A stretch of 64,000 nt of DNA from Akkermansia muciniphila. Lineage in GTDB: Bacteria; Verrucomicrobiota; Verrucomicrobiia; Limisphaerales; BJHT01. Below, piece by piece: positions 32,886 to 40,518 of the stretch (positions are counted from its first letter, which is position 1; every line of letters starts with the position of its first letter). Location: positions 1 through 64,000 of the forward strand of contig CAMAUZ010000023.1 in the NCBI GenBank assembly GCA_945861535.1. Direction: 5' to 3'. The position numbers were made by a program, and so were the translations under genes. The notes beneath the pieces were generated by a model. The model was not told the origin of the DNA. It saw only the letters and a list, made by a program, of their open reading frames with translations, and made no database searches.

Positions 32886-33347
32886 CTATTCCCGCCGTCG
32901 CGACGACAGAAACGCCAGACAGCCCAGCCACGCCCCGACCCCGACAGCCACCAGCCCGAGGCCCAATTCCAACATCCCCGGCCGCCCATCACCGCGCAGC
33001 AACAGCACGCCCACCAACCCGAGAAGCAGCAAGTCCGCAACAATCAAGGGCAGCTTCAACGACCGCCCATTCGGCGGCGTGTTCCGTCCGGCCGCTTCCA
33101 CCGCAGCCGGCGCCGGCACCGGCGCGGTCACGTTGTGCTCGCGCGACGCCTCATCCCTCCCCATCGCCTCGCGCCCCTTCCCGCCGCGCAACAACGCGCC
33201 CACCCCGGGCGTGAGTGGCGGCGCAGCTTTCGGCACCTCGGCGGCAGGTGACACCGGCGTCGCAGGCGCTGCGTCCGCACCGAGCAGATTACCGAGCCCG
33301 CGCCCGAGCACCGTTTTCGCCGGCCGCGCTGGAGGGGATTCCATCAT
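32886..33347 (-). CDS. two-helix membrane protein
   Basis: A 153-residue protein. The N-terminal 90 residues are Pro/Ala-rich and disordered. Two membrane helices (LPLIVADLLLLGLVGVLLL and LGLGLVAVGVGAWLGCLAFL) lie at about 95-145. Residues 10-22 (KTVLGRGLGNLL) resemble the short N-terminal motif of ParB-like proteins, but no other ParB feature exists. Its start overlaps the SNF2 gene stop by 4 bases, so it is co-translated behind that helicase. The function is unknown. Confidence 0.6.
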   Translation of the reverse strand: MMESPPARPAKTVLGRGLGNLLGADAAPATPVSPAAEVPKAAPPLTPGVGALLRGGKGREAMGRDEASREHNVTAPVPAPAAVEAAGRNTPPNGRSLKLPLIVADLLLLGLVGVLLLRGDGRPGMLELGLGLVAVGVGAWLGCLAFLSSRRRE

Positions 33348-36300
33348 GGCTCCTCAAACAAATACTCGAGGTCCGTCTGCGACAAGCTGCGCGCGAACCC
33401 CTCCTCGCCGAGCACGTCCGCGATGGTCTGCGCCTTGCGTTGCTGGAGGTCGTAGATTTTTTCCTCGACCGTGCCCGGCGCGATCAGGCGGTACGCATTG
33501 ACCGTCTGCGTCTGGCCAATGCGATGCGAACGGTCGATGGCCTGCGCCTCGACCGCCGGATTCCACCACGGATCGTAGAGCACCACGTAGCTGGCGTTGG
33601 TCAGGTTCAGCCCCGTGCCCGCCGCGCGCAGGCTCAGCAGGAACACACACGGATTCGGATCGTCCTGGAACGCCTGCACCACTTCTTGCCGCTCCTTCGT
33701 CATGCCGGTGAGCAGGTGAATCGGAATCTGCCGCGCCACGCACTCGGCCTCGAGCAGCTTGAGCATTTGTACAAATTGACTGAACACGAGCACCTTGTGG
33801 CCCTGCGCCAGCAACGGCTCGAGCAGCTCGAAGAGCGTGTCGGTTTTGCCCGACGCCGTGTCGCTGCCGACGAGCTGCGGATGACAGCAGATCTGCCGCA
33901 GCCGCGTGAGCGCCGCGAGCACGTGCATGCGGCTTTTGGCCACGCCCTGTTGCGCGACGGCCTGCTGGATCTGATCCCGGCTGCGGCGCAGCTCGGCGAG
34001 ATAAAGCTTCCGTTGATCCTCGCCGAGATCGCAGTCGCGCCGCACCTCGATGCGCTCCGGCAAATCCTTCGCGACCTGGTGCTTCAAGCGCCGGATCATC
34101 AGCGGCCGCAATTTCGCCGCGAGCCGCCGCCGGCCGATGCGCTGCTGCCCCACCGCCGCCTCGTCCGTGCCGCGCGGCTCATAGACCTCGACGAACTTCT
34201 CCTGCGTGCCCAGATAACCCGGCTGGATGAAATCCGTGATGCTCCACAAATCCAGCAGTCGGTTTTCCAGCGGCGTGCCCGTGAGGCACAGGCGCTGGTC
34301 GGACTTAAGCTGCTTGACGGACACCGTCACCTGCGCGCTCGGGTTTTTGATGAACTGCGCCTCGTCGAGAATGACCACGCTGAACTGGAATTTCTGCAGC
34401 GCCTCGAGGTCGCGCCGGAGCAGCGCGTAGTTCGTCACGATCAAGTCGTGCTGCGGGATTTGTTTGCGCAAATTGTGCCGCGCCGCGCCGCTTTCCAGCA
34501 CCAGCACCTTGAGATGCGGCGTGAAGCGCTCGGCCTCGCGCCGCCAGTTGTGCAGCACCGACGCCGGGCAGATGACCAGCGCGGGCTTGCGCTCGTGCCC
34601 CTTGCGTTCGCGCAGCCACGTGAGCCACGTCAGCGTCTGCAAGGTTTTCCCAAGGCCCATGTCGTCCGCCAAAATGCCGCCCAGTTTCGAGTCGGTGAGA
34701 TGACAGAGAAACTCGAAGCCCTCGCGCTGATACGGTCGTAGCTCGGCCTGCACCAGCGCAGGCAGCGCCACCGCCGGCACGGCCTTGAAATTCGCCAACC
34801 GCTCGCGCAGCGCGACGATCTCGGAGTTGGAGGCGAACTTCTGGAAGCCGTTTTCATCCAGATGCGCCACCTGGTTCAGGTTTACCCGCTGCGGCACCGC
34901 GGAGAGATTGTCCACGCTCAGGTCCGCCATCGCCTCGTGCGCCGTCGAGACCGCGCGGCTGTCCAGCTCGACCCAGCCGGCGTCGGGCAGGTTCACGAAC
35001 CGCCCCGTCGCGCTCTGCAACCGCTGCAAATCCGCCGGGCTGAGCTTCAGCCCTTCCTGCTCCCACTCGGCCGAGACCGTGAACCAGTCGATGCCGCTGC
35101 TGCGCACCACGATTTGCGGCCGCAACTGCCGCGGCGTGAGAAACAGCCGGTGAAACGCGGGATTGCCCAGATACTGCGCGCCCGCCGGCCGCTTCGACCA
35201 CTGCTCGGCCAGCGAACTCAGAAACGTCTCGTTCGCGTCGCCCACCCACACGCCCGGCTCGGACGCAAACCAGTCCAGCCGCCGCAACCACGCCGCCGCC
35301 TCGTCCAGGCGCGGGTCCTCAAGCACCTGCGGCTGCGCATCGGCGCGCCCGTTCAGTCCCGGGCCGGCCTGACCGCCGCCGGCACCGCTGCCATGCACCG
35401 GCTCCGGCAGCCATTCGCGGCCGTTCCACTGCCACAGGCTCTGGTCGCGTTCGCTGCGCGCCAGCAGCCGGAGCCGCACCGTCGCATCGCTCATCTCGAA
35501 CAAAAATTCCGGCACCGCCGGATGCACCGAGCACAGCTCCTCCCACTGTTTCCCGCTCGCCGCCTGCGTCCGCCGCAGGTTCATCCGCAGCCGCGCGCTC
35601 AGGCGCGTGACCGGCACCGCGGGCGACTGCGACCAATGACTGAGCAGCTCCTCCGGCGGCGCATTGCGGAGCAGATAAAACGCGCTGCCCACCAGCACCA
35701 ACGGCGGCCGCCCGCCAAAGAACCGCGCCTCCTCCAGCGCGTGGTCAGTACCGTCCGGCAAGGTCAGCCGGTGCGTGAACTGCAAGCCGATGTCGCGCGG
35801 GTCCAGATGCGGTTTCAGAAACACCACCTCGCCGTGGAAGCTCGCGGGCGTGTGCTGCGCGACCAGTTCGATCCGCGGGTAATGCCCCCAACGCACCAGC
35901 CATTGCAACAACTCCGCGCCCGTCAGCGTGAGTTCCTCCACCTCGCCGTCGCGCCCTTCAAAAATCTGCGCCAGCCATTCGAGAAACTCCCAGTCCGCCG
36001 GCGCGAACAGCTCCTGCTCGTGCGTCGAGCGCGTCGTCAGCTCGACCAGCTCCGCGACCGTGCGCCCCTTCTCGCCTGAACGCGGCCGGAACAGATTGAA
36101 CCGCACCGCCAGCGTGTGCAGCGCCGAATCCGCCGCCGGCCGCACTTCCCCCAGCACCCGCAACGACGCCCGCGGCCCGTCCAGATGCGCCGGCGCGGGC
36201 GGAAACATCCAGTGCTCCATCACCTCCATGACCTTCTGCTCCTGCTCGGCCTGCTCCATCTCGGCGAACCGCTCCAGATTCGCATGGCCGTTCAGCTCCG

Positions 36301-36652
36301 TCGGCACCGGCCGTTTGGCCCGCAGAAAAACCGCCGCCAACGCCTCGAGCCGCTCCGGCCCGCGCGCCGCCAGCACCCGCGGCCACCAGTCCTGCGCCGT
36401 GAAATCCTTCCGCGACAGCGACAGCTTCTCGAAATAATCCTCCAGCAGCAGCCACGCCCGCTGGCCGTCCGCACAGGTCGAAAAAATCCGCAGCAACTCC
36501 GCCCGCGCCGCGACCTTCTCCTTCGAGTCGGACAGCTCGCGCCGCAAATCCGCCAGCGCGCCATACGTCTGCGACAGCACCGAGTGGTGCGCGTCGTACT
36601 TCGTCGTGGCCAGCCGCGGGGCCTTGCCGTTCTTGGTCGAAATTTTTGCCAT
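33344..36652 (-). CDS. SNF2-family DEAD/H-like DNA translocase
   Basis: A 1102-residue protein. The C-terminal half (about 640-1100) is a Swi2/Snf2 ATPase: motif I DDMGLGKTLQTL, motif II LDEAQFIKN, then the second RecA lobe with SLRAAGTGLNLT, DPWWNPAVEAQAIDR and SHRIGQTQTVNAYRL. The N-terminal 640 residues are a family-specific region with alternating helices and strands. Such HepA/RapA-like proteins remodel nucleoprotein or move along DNA. The stop overlaps a small membrane protein gene by 4 bases. No restriction or methyltransferase gene is adjacent, so a defence role is not shown. Confidence 0.9.
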   Translation of the reverse strand: MAKISTKNGKAPRLATTKYDAHHSVLSQTYGALADLRRELSDSKEKVAARAELLRIFSTCADGQRAWLLLEDYFEKLSLSRKDFTAQDWWPRVLAARGPERLEALAAVFLRAKRPVPTELNGHANLERFAEMEQAEQEQKVMEVMEHWMFPPAPAHLDGPRASLRVLGEVRPAADSALHTLAVRFNLFRPRSGEKGRTVAELVELTTRSTHEQELFAPADWEFLEWLAQIFEGRDGEVEELTLTGAELLQWLVRWGHYPRIELVAQHTPASFHGEVVFLKPHLDPRDIGLQFTHRLTLPDGTDHALEEARFFGGRPPLVLVGSAFYLLRNAPPEELLSHWSQSPAVPVTRLSARLRMNLRRTQAASGKQWEELCSVHPAVPEFLFEMSDATVRLRLLARSERDQSLWQWNGREWLPEPVHGSGAGGGQAGPGLNGRADAQPQVLEDPRLDEAAAWLRRLDWFASEPGVWVGDANETFLSSLAEQWSKRPAGAQYLGNPAFHRLFLTPRQLRPQIVVRSSGIDWFTVSAEWEQEGLKLSPADLQRLQSATGRFVNLPDAGWVELDSRAVSTAHEAMADLSVDNLSAVPQRVNLNQVAHLDENGFQKFASNSEIVALRERLANFKAVPAVALPALVQAELRPYQREGFEFLCHLTDSKLGGILADDMGLGKTLQTLTWLTWLRERKGHERKPALVICPASVLHNWRREAERFTPHLKVLVLESGAARHNLRKQIPQHDLIVTNYALLRRDLEALQKFQFSVVILDEAQFIKNPSAQVTVSVKQLKSDQRLCLTGTPLENRLLDLWSITDFIQPGYLGTQEKFVEVYEPRGTDEAAVGQQRIGRRRLAAKLRPLMIRRLKHQVAKDLPERIEVRRDCDLGEDQRKLYLAELRRSRDQIQQAVAQQGVAKSRMHVLAALTRLRQICCHPQLVGSDTASGKTDTLFELLEPLLAQGHKVLVFSQFVQMLKLLEAECVARQIPIHLLTGMTKERQEVVQAFQDDPNPCVFLLSLRAAGTGLNLTNASYVVLYDPWWNPAVEAQAIDRSHRIGQTQTVNAYRLIAPGTVEEKIYDLQQRKAQTIADVLGEEGFARSLSQTDLEYLFEEP

Positions 36653-36772
36653 GTTACAAAACTAATTCACCGCCCCGGTCCGCCGGGGCTGGTCGTCACC
36701 CGGCCACAGTCTGTTTCCCATTGGCAAAACGCGCCGCCGCACATCCCTGCCGGCTTCCGCTGCCTCCCTGCC

Positions 36773-37954
36773 TCAGACCTTCCCGATCCATTTCCGGTCG
36801 TCCCACACCGCCTTCAGCGACGTGAGATTCCGTCCATCAAAAATATTCCCCGCCGCCGCGCCCAGCCGCCCGCGCTTCAGATTGTTCCACGCGTCGCTGG
36901 CGCTGATCGCCACGAACTGCAGCACGCTCGGGTCGCGGTAACAATCAATCATGCACCGTGTGCAGCCGTCGCGGATCAGCTTGCCCTGGTCGAACTCGTA
37001 AATGTTGCACATCGGCGTCTCCCAAAAGTGGCAGCGATACAGGTTCAAATGCCAGTCGAGATAGAAATATTTGTGGCCCCCGAGACAGCCGAACTTCTCC
37101 TTCTCCCCGCGCAGATGCCGCTGCATCTCGTCCAGCGACTCGGTCGGATTCACCACCGGGAACCCGCTGTTCCGCTTCATCCGCTTGATGTTCTCAAACA
37201 GCGCGATCAACTCCTCCCGGTTGAAATTCACCAGCCCGCTGTCGCTGAAACTCAGATAGCTGCTCTGCAACGCCGTCAGCGGATAGCTGAACGTGCAGCT
37301 CGTGAAACCCACCGACTCCAGAAACTCCGGCAGCTTCTCGTAATCCTCGATCAGCCGGCTCGCCGTGATGCTCGCCGTCGTCTGGATGCCCACCGATTGG
37401 AAAAACTCGTTCGCCCGTTTGATCTTCCGGCACACGTCCGGCAGCCCGCGGTTCTTCTCATGCTTCGCCACGTCATGCGCATCGATCGACATGATCACGC
37501 TCGTCAGCCCGTCGCCGGCCAGTTCGCGCATGTTCCGCTCGTTCCACAGCCCGCCGTTGGTGCAGATCATCGGGTGAATCCCCCGCTCCGCCGCGTATCG
37601 CACCATCGCCCGCAAATCCCGATGCACCATCGGCTCGCCCCCGACGAACAGCAGATAGCCGATGTGATTGCGCACACTGATGTCGATCACGTCCTGCGCC
37701 TCCTCGAGCGTCACGCTCCGCCGCGCCTTGGGATCAAACTTCGAGCGCGCGAATCCGCAGAACCCGCAGTCCGCATTGCAGATATTGGTGATCGCAAACT
37801 GGAGATACCCCGGCCCGCCATGCTCCAGCACCTCGCCCAGCAGCCGGAAAACCCCCTTCTTCGGCCGCACCACCGGCTGTGAAAAATCCGTCGTCCGACG
37901 CGCCGCCGCCACGGCGGACGGGGCGGCGGGGGTGTGAGAAGTAATCGCGCTCAT
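36773..37954 (-). CDS. radical SAM protein with C-terminal cysteine-rich region
   Basis: A 393-residue protein. The radical SAM 4Fe-4S ligand set is present as C-NAD-C-GF-C in FAITNICNADCGFCGF (Cx3Cx2C, residues about 57-64). LLFVGGEPMVHRD follows as the GGE motif. The C-terminal part has several cysteines (YRCHFWETPMC and CTRCMIDC) that resemble a SPASM-type auxiliary cluster. The protein likely modifies a peptide, protein or lipid by a radical reaction. It stands 120 bases upstream of the SNF2 gene in the transcription direction. The exact product is unknown. Confidence 0.85.
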   Translation of the reverse strand: MSAITSHTPAAPSAVAAARRTTDFSQPVVRPKKGVFRLLGEVLEHGGPGYLQFAITNICNADCGFCGFARSKFDPKARRSVTLEEAQDVIDISVRNHIGYLLFVGGEPMVHRDLRAMVRYAAERGIHPMICTNGGLWNERNMRELAGDGLTSVIMSIDAHDVAKHEKNRGLPDVCRKIKRANEFFQSVGIQTTASITASRLIEDYEKLPEFLESVGFTSCTFSYPLTALQSSYLSFSDSGLVNFNREELIALFENIKRMKRNSGFPVVNPTESLDEMQRHLRGEKEKFGCLGGHKYFYLDWHLNLYRCHFWETPMCNIYEFDQGKLIRDGCTRCMIDCYRDPSVLQFVAISASDAWNNLKRGRLGAAAGNIFDGRNLTSLKAVWDDRKWIGKV

Positions 37955-38092
37955 TCCAAATTTTGCCCATCATCCGACACGCCCACCCTGCGTTTGTCAG
38001 CAACGAAAATGGTCCGCGTTGGAATTCCGGGCGCTGGGAAAAACTATCCGCCAAAACCTGCCCGCGCTTAACTGCGGCCGGCAAAACCAACC

Positions 38093-38524
38093 ATGAGCCT
38101 TCGCACCGAACATCTCGCCCGTTGCGTCCAGACCTTGGAAATATCGCTGGCCCGGCTGGAGTCCGCGGAGGCCGGCACCATTGATTACGAGATTTATCGC
38201 AACGCCGTGGTGAAAGGAATTGAACTCACCCTCGAAACCGCCGGCAACCTGCTGCGCAAAGCGATCAAGGATTACGTGGGCAACCCCCGGGCGGTGAATG
38301 AACTCACCTACAAGGACATTTTCCGCCACGCCGCGAAACACGGCTTGCTCGAACCGGCGCTGATCCAGCGCTGGTTCACCTACCGGGACAATCGCAACGA
38401 CACCGCGCACGATTACGGCGTGGCCTTGGCCGAAGAAACCCTCCGGCTGCTCCCCGCCTTCATCGCCGACGCCCGTTCGCTGGAAACCATCCTCCGGGAG
38501 AAACTGGGCCATGCCGAAACTTGA
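38093..38524 (+). CDS. HEPN-domain toxin (HepT-like), partner of nucleotidyltransferase
   Basis: A 143-residue helical protein of the HI0074-type 'nucleotidyltransferase substrate binding' family. The HEPN ribonuclease motif R-x4-H is visible as RNDTAH at residues 101-106, within a WFTYRDNRNDTAHDYG segment. HepT toxins of this kind cleave RNA and are silenced by AMPylation by the partner MntA. The gene overlaps the nucleotidyltransferase by 14 bases. A broken copy of a similar pair is at 15124-15524. The location close to a family B repeat is consistent with gain by mobility. Confidence 0.88.
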   Translation: MSLRTEHLARCVQTLEISLARLESAEAGTIDYEIYRNAVVKGIELTLETAGNLLRKAIKDYVGNPRAVNELTYKDIFRHAAKHGLLEPALIQRWFTYRDNRNDTAHDYGVALAEETLRLLPAFIADARSLETILREKLGHAET

Positions 38525-38852
38525 TCTGCCGCCGGGTTGGTTGCGGATCGTCCGGGAACTGCTCGCCACGCACGTCCCGGATGCCGTCGAGTGGGCCTAC
38601 GGCAGCCGGGTCAGCGGCGGCTCGCATCCCGGCAGCAACCTTGATCTCGTGCTGCGCCACCCCGGCGATCTCCGCGCCGAGCATTCCGGGCGGCACCGGC
38701 TGCTCGCTGCGCTCCACGAGAGCGACCTTCCCATCCTCGTGGAAGTCCACGATTGGGCGCGCCTCCCGGAGAGTTTTCACCGCGAAATCGAGCGCGCGCA
38801 CCTGGTCGTGCAGGAACCGGCGCTCGCGGGCGCAGGTCCCACCAGATCGTAA
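38511..38852 (+). CDS. MNT-type nucleotidyltransferase with Asn-for-Asp substitution (MntA-like)
   Basis: A 113-residue minimal nucleotidyltransferase. The active-site pattern GS-x10-D-x-D is present but its first Asp is replaced: Gly31-Ser32 followed ten residues later by Asn43-Leu44-Asp45 (HPGSNLDLVL). The preceding WAYGSRVSGG is normal. In MntA antitoxins the double Asp binds Mg for AMP transfer onto the HepT toxin. The change could reduce or remove activity, leaving control by binding alone. The gene overlaps the HEPN gene by 14 bases. Confidence 0.85.
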   Translation: MPKLDLPPGWLRIVRELLATHVPDAVEWAYGSRVSGGSHPGSNLDLVLRHPGDLRAEHSGRHRLLAALHESDLPILVEVHDWARLPESFHREIERAHLVVQEPALAGAGPTRS

Positions 38853-38962
38853 CGCTGCATCCGACCAGACCAGTCAATCGCCGCTGCGCGGAGGCCGGCT
38901 AGGGGATGGGCACGAAGCGGAAGTTCGGGTTGTCGCGCGATGGCGGGCGGCGACGCTTCAAC

Positions 38963-39070
38963 CTGGAAACGGCAGTCGGGTTGAACCACGAAAGACACGA
39001 AAGACACGAAAAGCCGGAAAAAAGGGAGGAAACGTGGTCGCTCAACATCCCAGTAACTCACCCGCCATCC
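38963..39070. repeat. family B inverted-repeat element, copy 2 (one arm)
   Basis: Contains CTGGAAACGGCAGTCGGG, then TTGAACCACGAAAGACACG and the repeated CGAAAGACACGAAA, then CGTGGTCGCTCAACATCCC and AACTCACCCGCC as in copy 3 (47613-47799). The opposite arm is missing, so it is truncated. The end of a 48-residue membrane protein gene lies inside it. Confidence 0.7.
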
Positions 39071-39188
39071 CGATCAACCCGCCGACGACCGCGCCGAGCA
39101 CTGTCAGCAGGAACGTGATCCCGCAGCCGGCGAGGCCCAGCAATGAAGCGGGAGCGGGCGTTGGCGTGGGTGGTGGCGAGTGGCTCAT
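39042..39188 (-). CDS. small membrane protein of the kinase-associated cassette
   Basis: A 48-codon frame. Its ATG (39188-39186) overlaps the stop of the preceding lipoprotein gene by 4 bases. The product has a Pro-rich start (SPPPTPTPAPASL) and one clear membrane helix (GITFLLTVLGAVVGGLIGMA). The C-terminal codons run into the family B repeat, which supplies the stop. A short gene, with coupling as the main argument. Confidence 0.6.
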   Translation of the reverse strand: MSHSPPPTPTPAPASLLGLAGCGITFLLTVLGAVVGGLIGMAGELLGC

Positions 39189-39538
39189 TTTCCCAGCGGC
39201 GCTTTCAAAATCTCCACGCCGTCCGCGATCACGGTGAGCGCGCCGCCGGAGACGGTGACATCGAACTTTTTCGCCCCTGTGGGAACTTTGGCGGCCTCCT
39301 TTTCGTTCACGAGCACCTGCTCTCGGTCGATCACGATACGATGATCGGTGAGGTGCAGAACAAATTTATCCTCCTCCGTTTTTGCGAAGGTGGCCGGCCT
39401 GTCCGCGATGAGATGAATCTCGCGGCCTCGGTTGCTCAAGGTGATCACGGAGTTTTCCCGGACGCTAGGTTTGCAGCCGGCCGCGGCGAGCAGCGTGCAG
39501 CAGGCGAACGTGATGAGGCTGGTGTGGTTTGTTTTCAT
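39185..39538 (-). CDS. lipoprotein, paralogue of the one at 40153-40503
   Basis: A 117-residue lipoprotein: signal peptide MKTNHTSLITFACCTLLAAAGC ends at the lipobox Cys (22). The mature part is beta-rich with the segment DRPATFAKTEEDKFVLHL and the conserved ITDHRIVIDREQVLVNE-type strand. The protein 610 bases upstream (40153-40503) is clearly related over its full length, so the pair arose by duplication. It sits in a series of overlapping genes following the giant kinase. The function is unknown. Confidence 0.8.
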   Translation of the reverse strand: MKTNHTSLITFACCTLLAAAGCKPSVRENSVITLSNRGREIHLIADRPATFAKTEEDKFVLHLTDHRIVIDREQVLVNEKEAAKVPTGAKKFDVTVSGGALTVIADGVEILKAPLGK

Positions 39539-39542
39539 AAAA

Positions 39543-39917
39543 TCACCCTCGCGATGGCTGACGCGATTCCCTTCGCGCCTTCCGTTTCTGATACAAGTCC
39601 CCGGCGATGAAGCTGCACGCGAAGAGAACTGCGATGTCGGCGAGGAGGGAGCGCCAGTAAAAGCCGGGATAAAGCAAATCCCGGTTCGAGGATTTGGAAC
39701 CCTGGGCGTAAGGCAGGCCGACGACCCAGAACGTTTTCGGAAACCCAACTTCGTATGCGTCCGGAGTGCCTGATTTGGGATCGGGAGAGTTATGGGTAAA
39801 GAAATACGAACTGACGTTGACCGCGATGAAAAGGCCGAACGCCACGAAGAATCCGGTGAAGAAGTGTCTGTTGAACGTGAACGTCAGCAGGCCGGGTGGT
39901 TTGGTGTCAGGATTCAT
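39543..39917 (-). CDS. two-helix membrane protein
   Basis: A 124-residue protein with two membrane helices: FFTGFFVAFGLFIAVNVSSY near the N-terminus and ADIAVLFACSFIAGDLY near residue 95. Between them is a soluble loop with SPDPKSGTPDAYEVGFPKT. Its start overlaps the stop of the gene before it by 4 bases, and its stop is 4 bases before the next lipoprotein. I do not recognise the family. Confidence 0.7.
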   Translation of the reverse strand: MNPDTKPPGLLTFTFNRHFFTGFFVAFGLFIAVNVSSYFFTHNSPDPKSGTPDAYEVGFPKTFWVVGLPYAQGSKSSNRDLLYPGFYWRSLLADIAVLFACSFIAGDLYQKRKARRESRQPSRG

Positions 39918-40156
39918 CGGTCAGGCGGGAGAGAATGCGAATTTGGAGCAGTGGTTTCAGTTTTTGGCGAATGAGCGCTCGCTGGCCGGGCTGTGAGCGA
40001 AGTCAATCCGCCCCAGTCGCCTCCCGCATCCCGGGAATTTGGGAGGGCGAAGATTGCGAACCCGCCGATGACCATGGCGACTAGCATCGCCACGATGCCC
40101 AGGGCGAGCATCACATTGGCGGCCCGACGCGTGTTCGTTGGCGAGGCGTTGGTCAT
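39914..40156 (-). CDS. single-helix membrane protein
   Basis: An 80-residue protein. Residues 12-38 (NVMLALGIVAMLVAMVIGGF) form a membrane helix, followed by a Gly/Ser/Pro-rich extracytoplasmic tail. It overlaps both neighbours by 4 bases, which marks it as part of a single transcript. No family is recognised. Confidence 0.65.
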   Translation of the reverse strand: MTNASPTNTRRAANVMLALGIVAMLVAMVIGGFAIFALPNSRDAGGDWGGLTSLTARPASAHSPKTETTAPNSHSLPPDR

Positions 40157-40503
40157 TTGTTGAAAGGGGTTTCCATAATCATCGCGCCATCCCCCTTCAC
40201 GGTGAGCCCGACGCCGTCAAAGATAACCTCGAACTTTTTCGTGCCCGCCGGGACCGGCGCATGAATGGTTTTGTCCACGAGCACGCGCTCTCGGTCGATC
40301 ACGACTTCGTGGCCGGTCAGCTTCACGGTGAACTTGTCTTCTCCCGGTCCCACCCAAGCTCCGCCTTCTGCGCGAACATGTATGTGCCGGTCGCCGCTGA
40401 TGGATTGGATGTCGGACATGCCGATGGGTTTTGGTTTGCAGCCCACGGCGGCGAGCAGCGTGCAGCAGGCGATGATGATGAGGTGTGTGTGTTTTGTTTT
40501 CAT
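40153..40503 (-). CDS. lipoprotein, paralogue of the one at 39185-39538
   Basis: A 116-residue lipoprotein: signal peptide MKTKHTHLIIIACCTLLAAVGC with lipobox Cys at 22. The mature part carries the same two conserved blocks as the paralogue: PGEDKFTVKLTGHEVVIDRE, then the strand AGTKKFEVIFDGVGLTVKGD. It is the first small gene behind the kinase, 15 bases downstream of its stop. It may be a periplasmic partner of the kinase's outer domains, but this is inferred from position only. Confidence 0.8.
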   Translation of the reverse strand: MKTKHTHLIIIACCTLLAAVGCKPKPIGMSDIQSISGDRHIHVRAEGGAWVGPGEDKFTVKLTGHEVVIDRERVLVDKTIHAPVPAGTKKFEVIFDGVGLTVKGDGAMIMETPFNK

Positions 40504-40518
40504 AAAAGCGAGCGCGGC

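Noticed and set aside
33311..33347. ParB-like motif KTVLGRGLGNLL in a small membrane protein
   Set aside because: Only a dozen residues match, and the protein lacks the ParB domain and is membrane-bound; treated as chance or low-complexity similarity.
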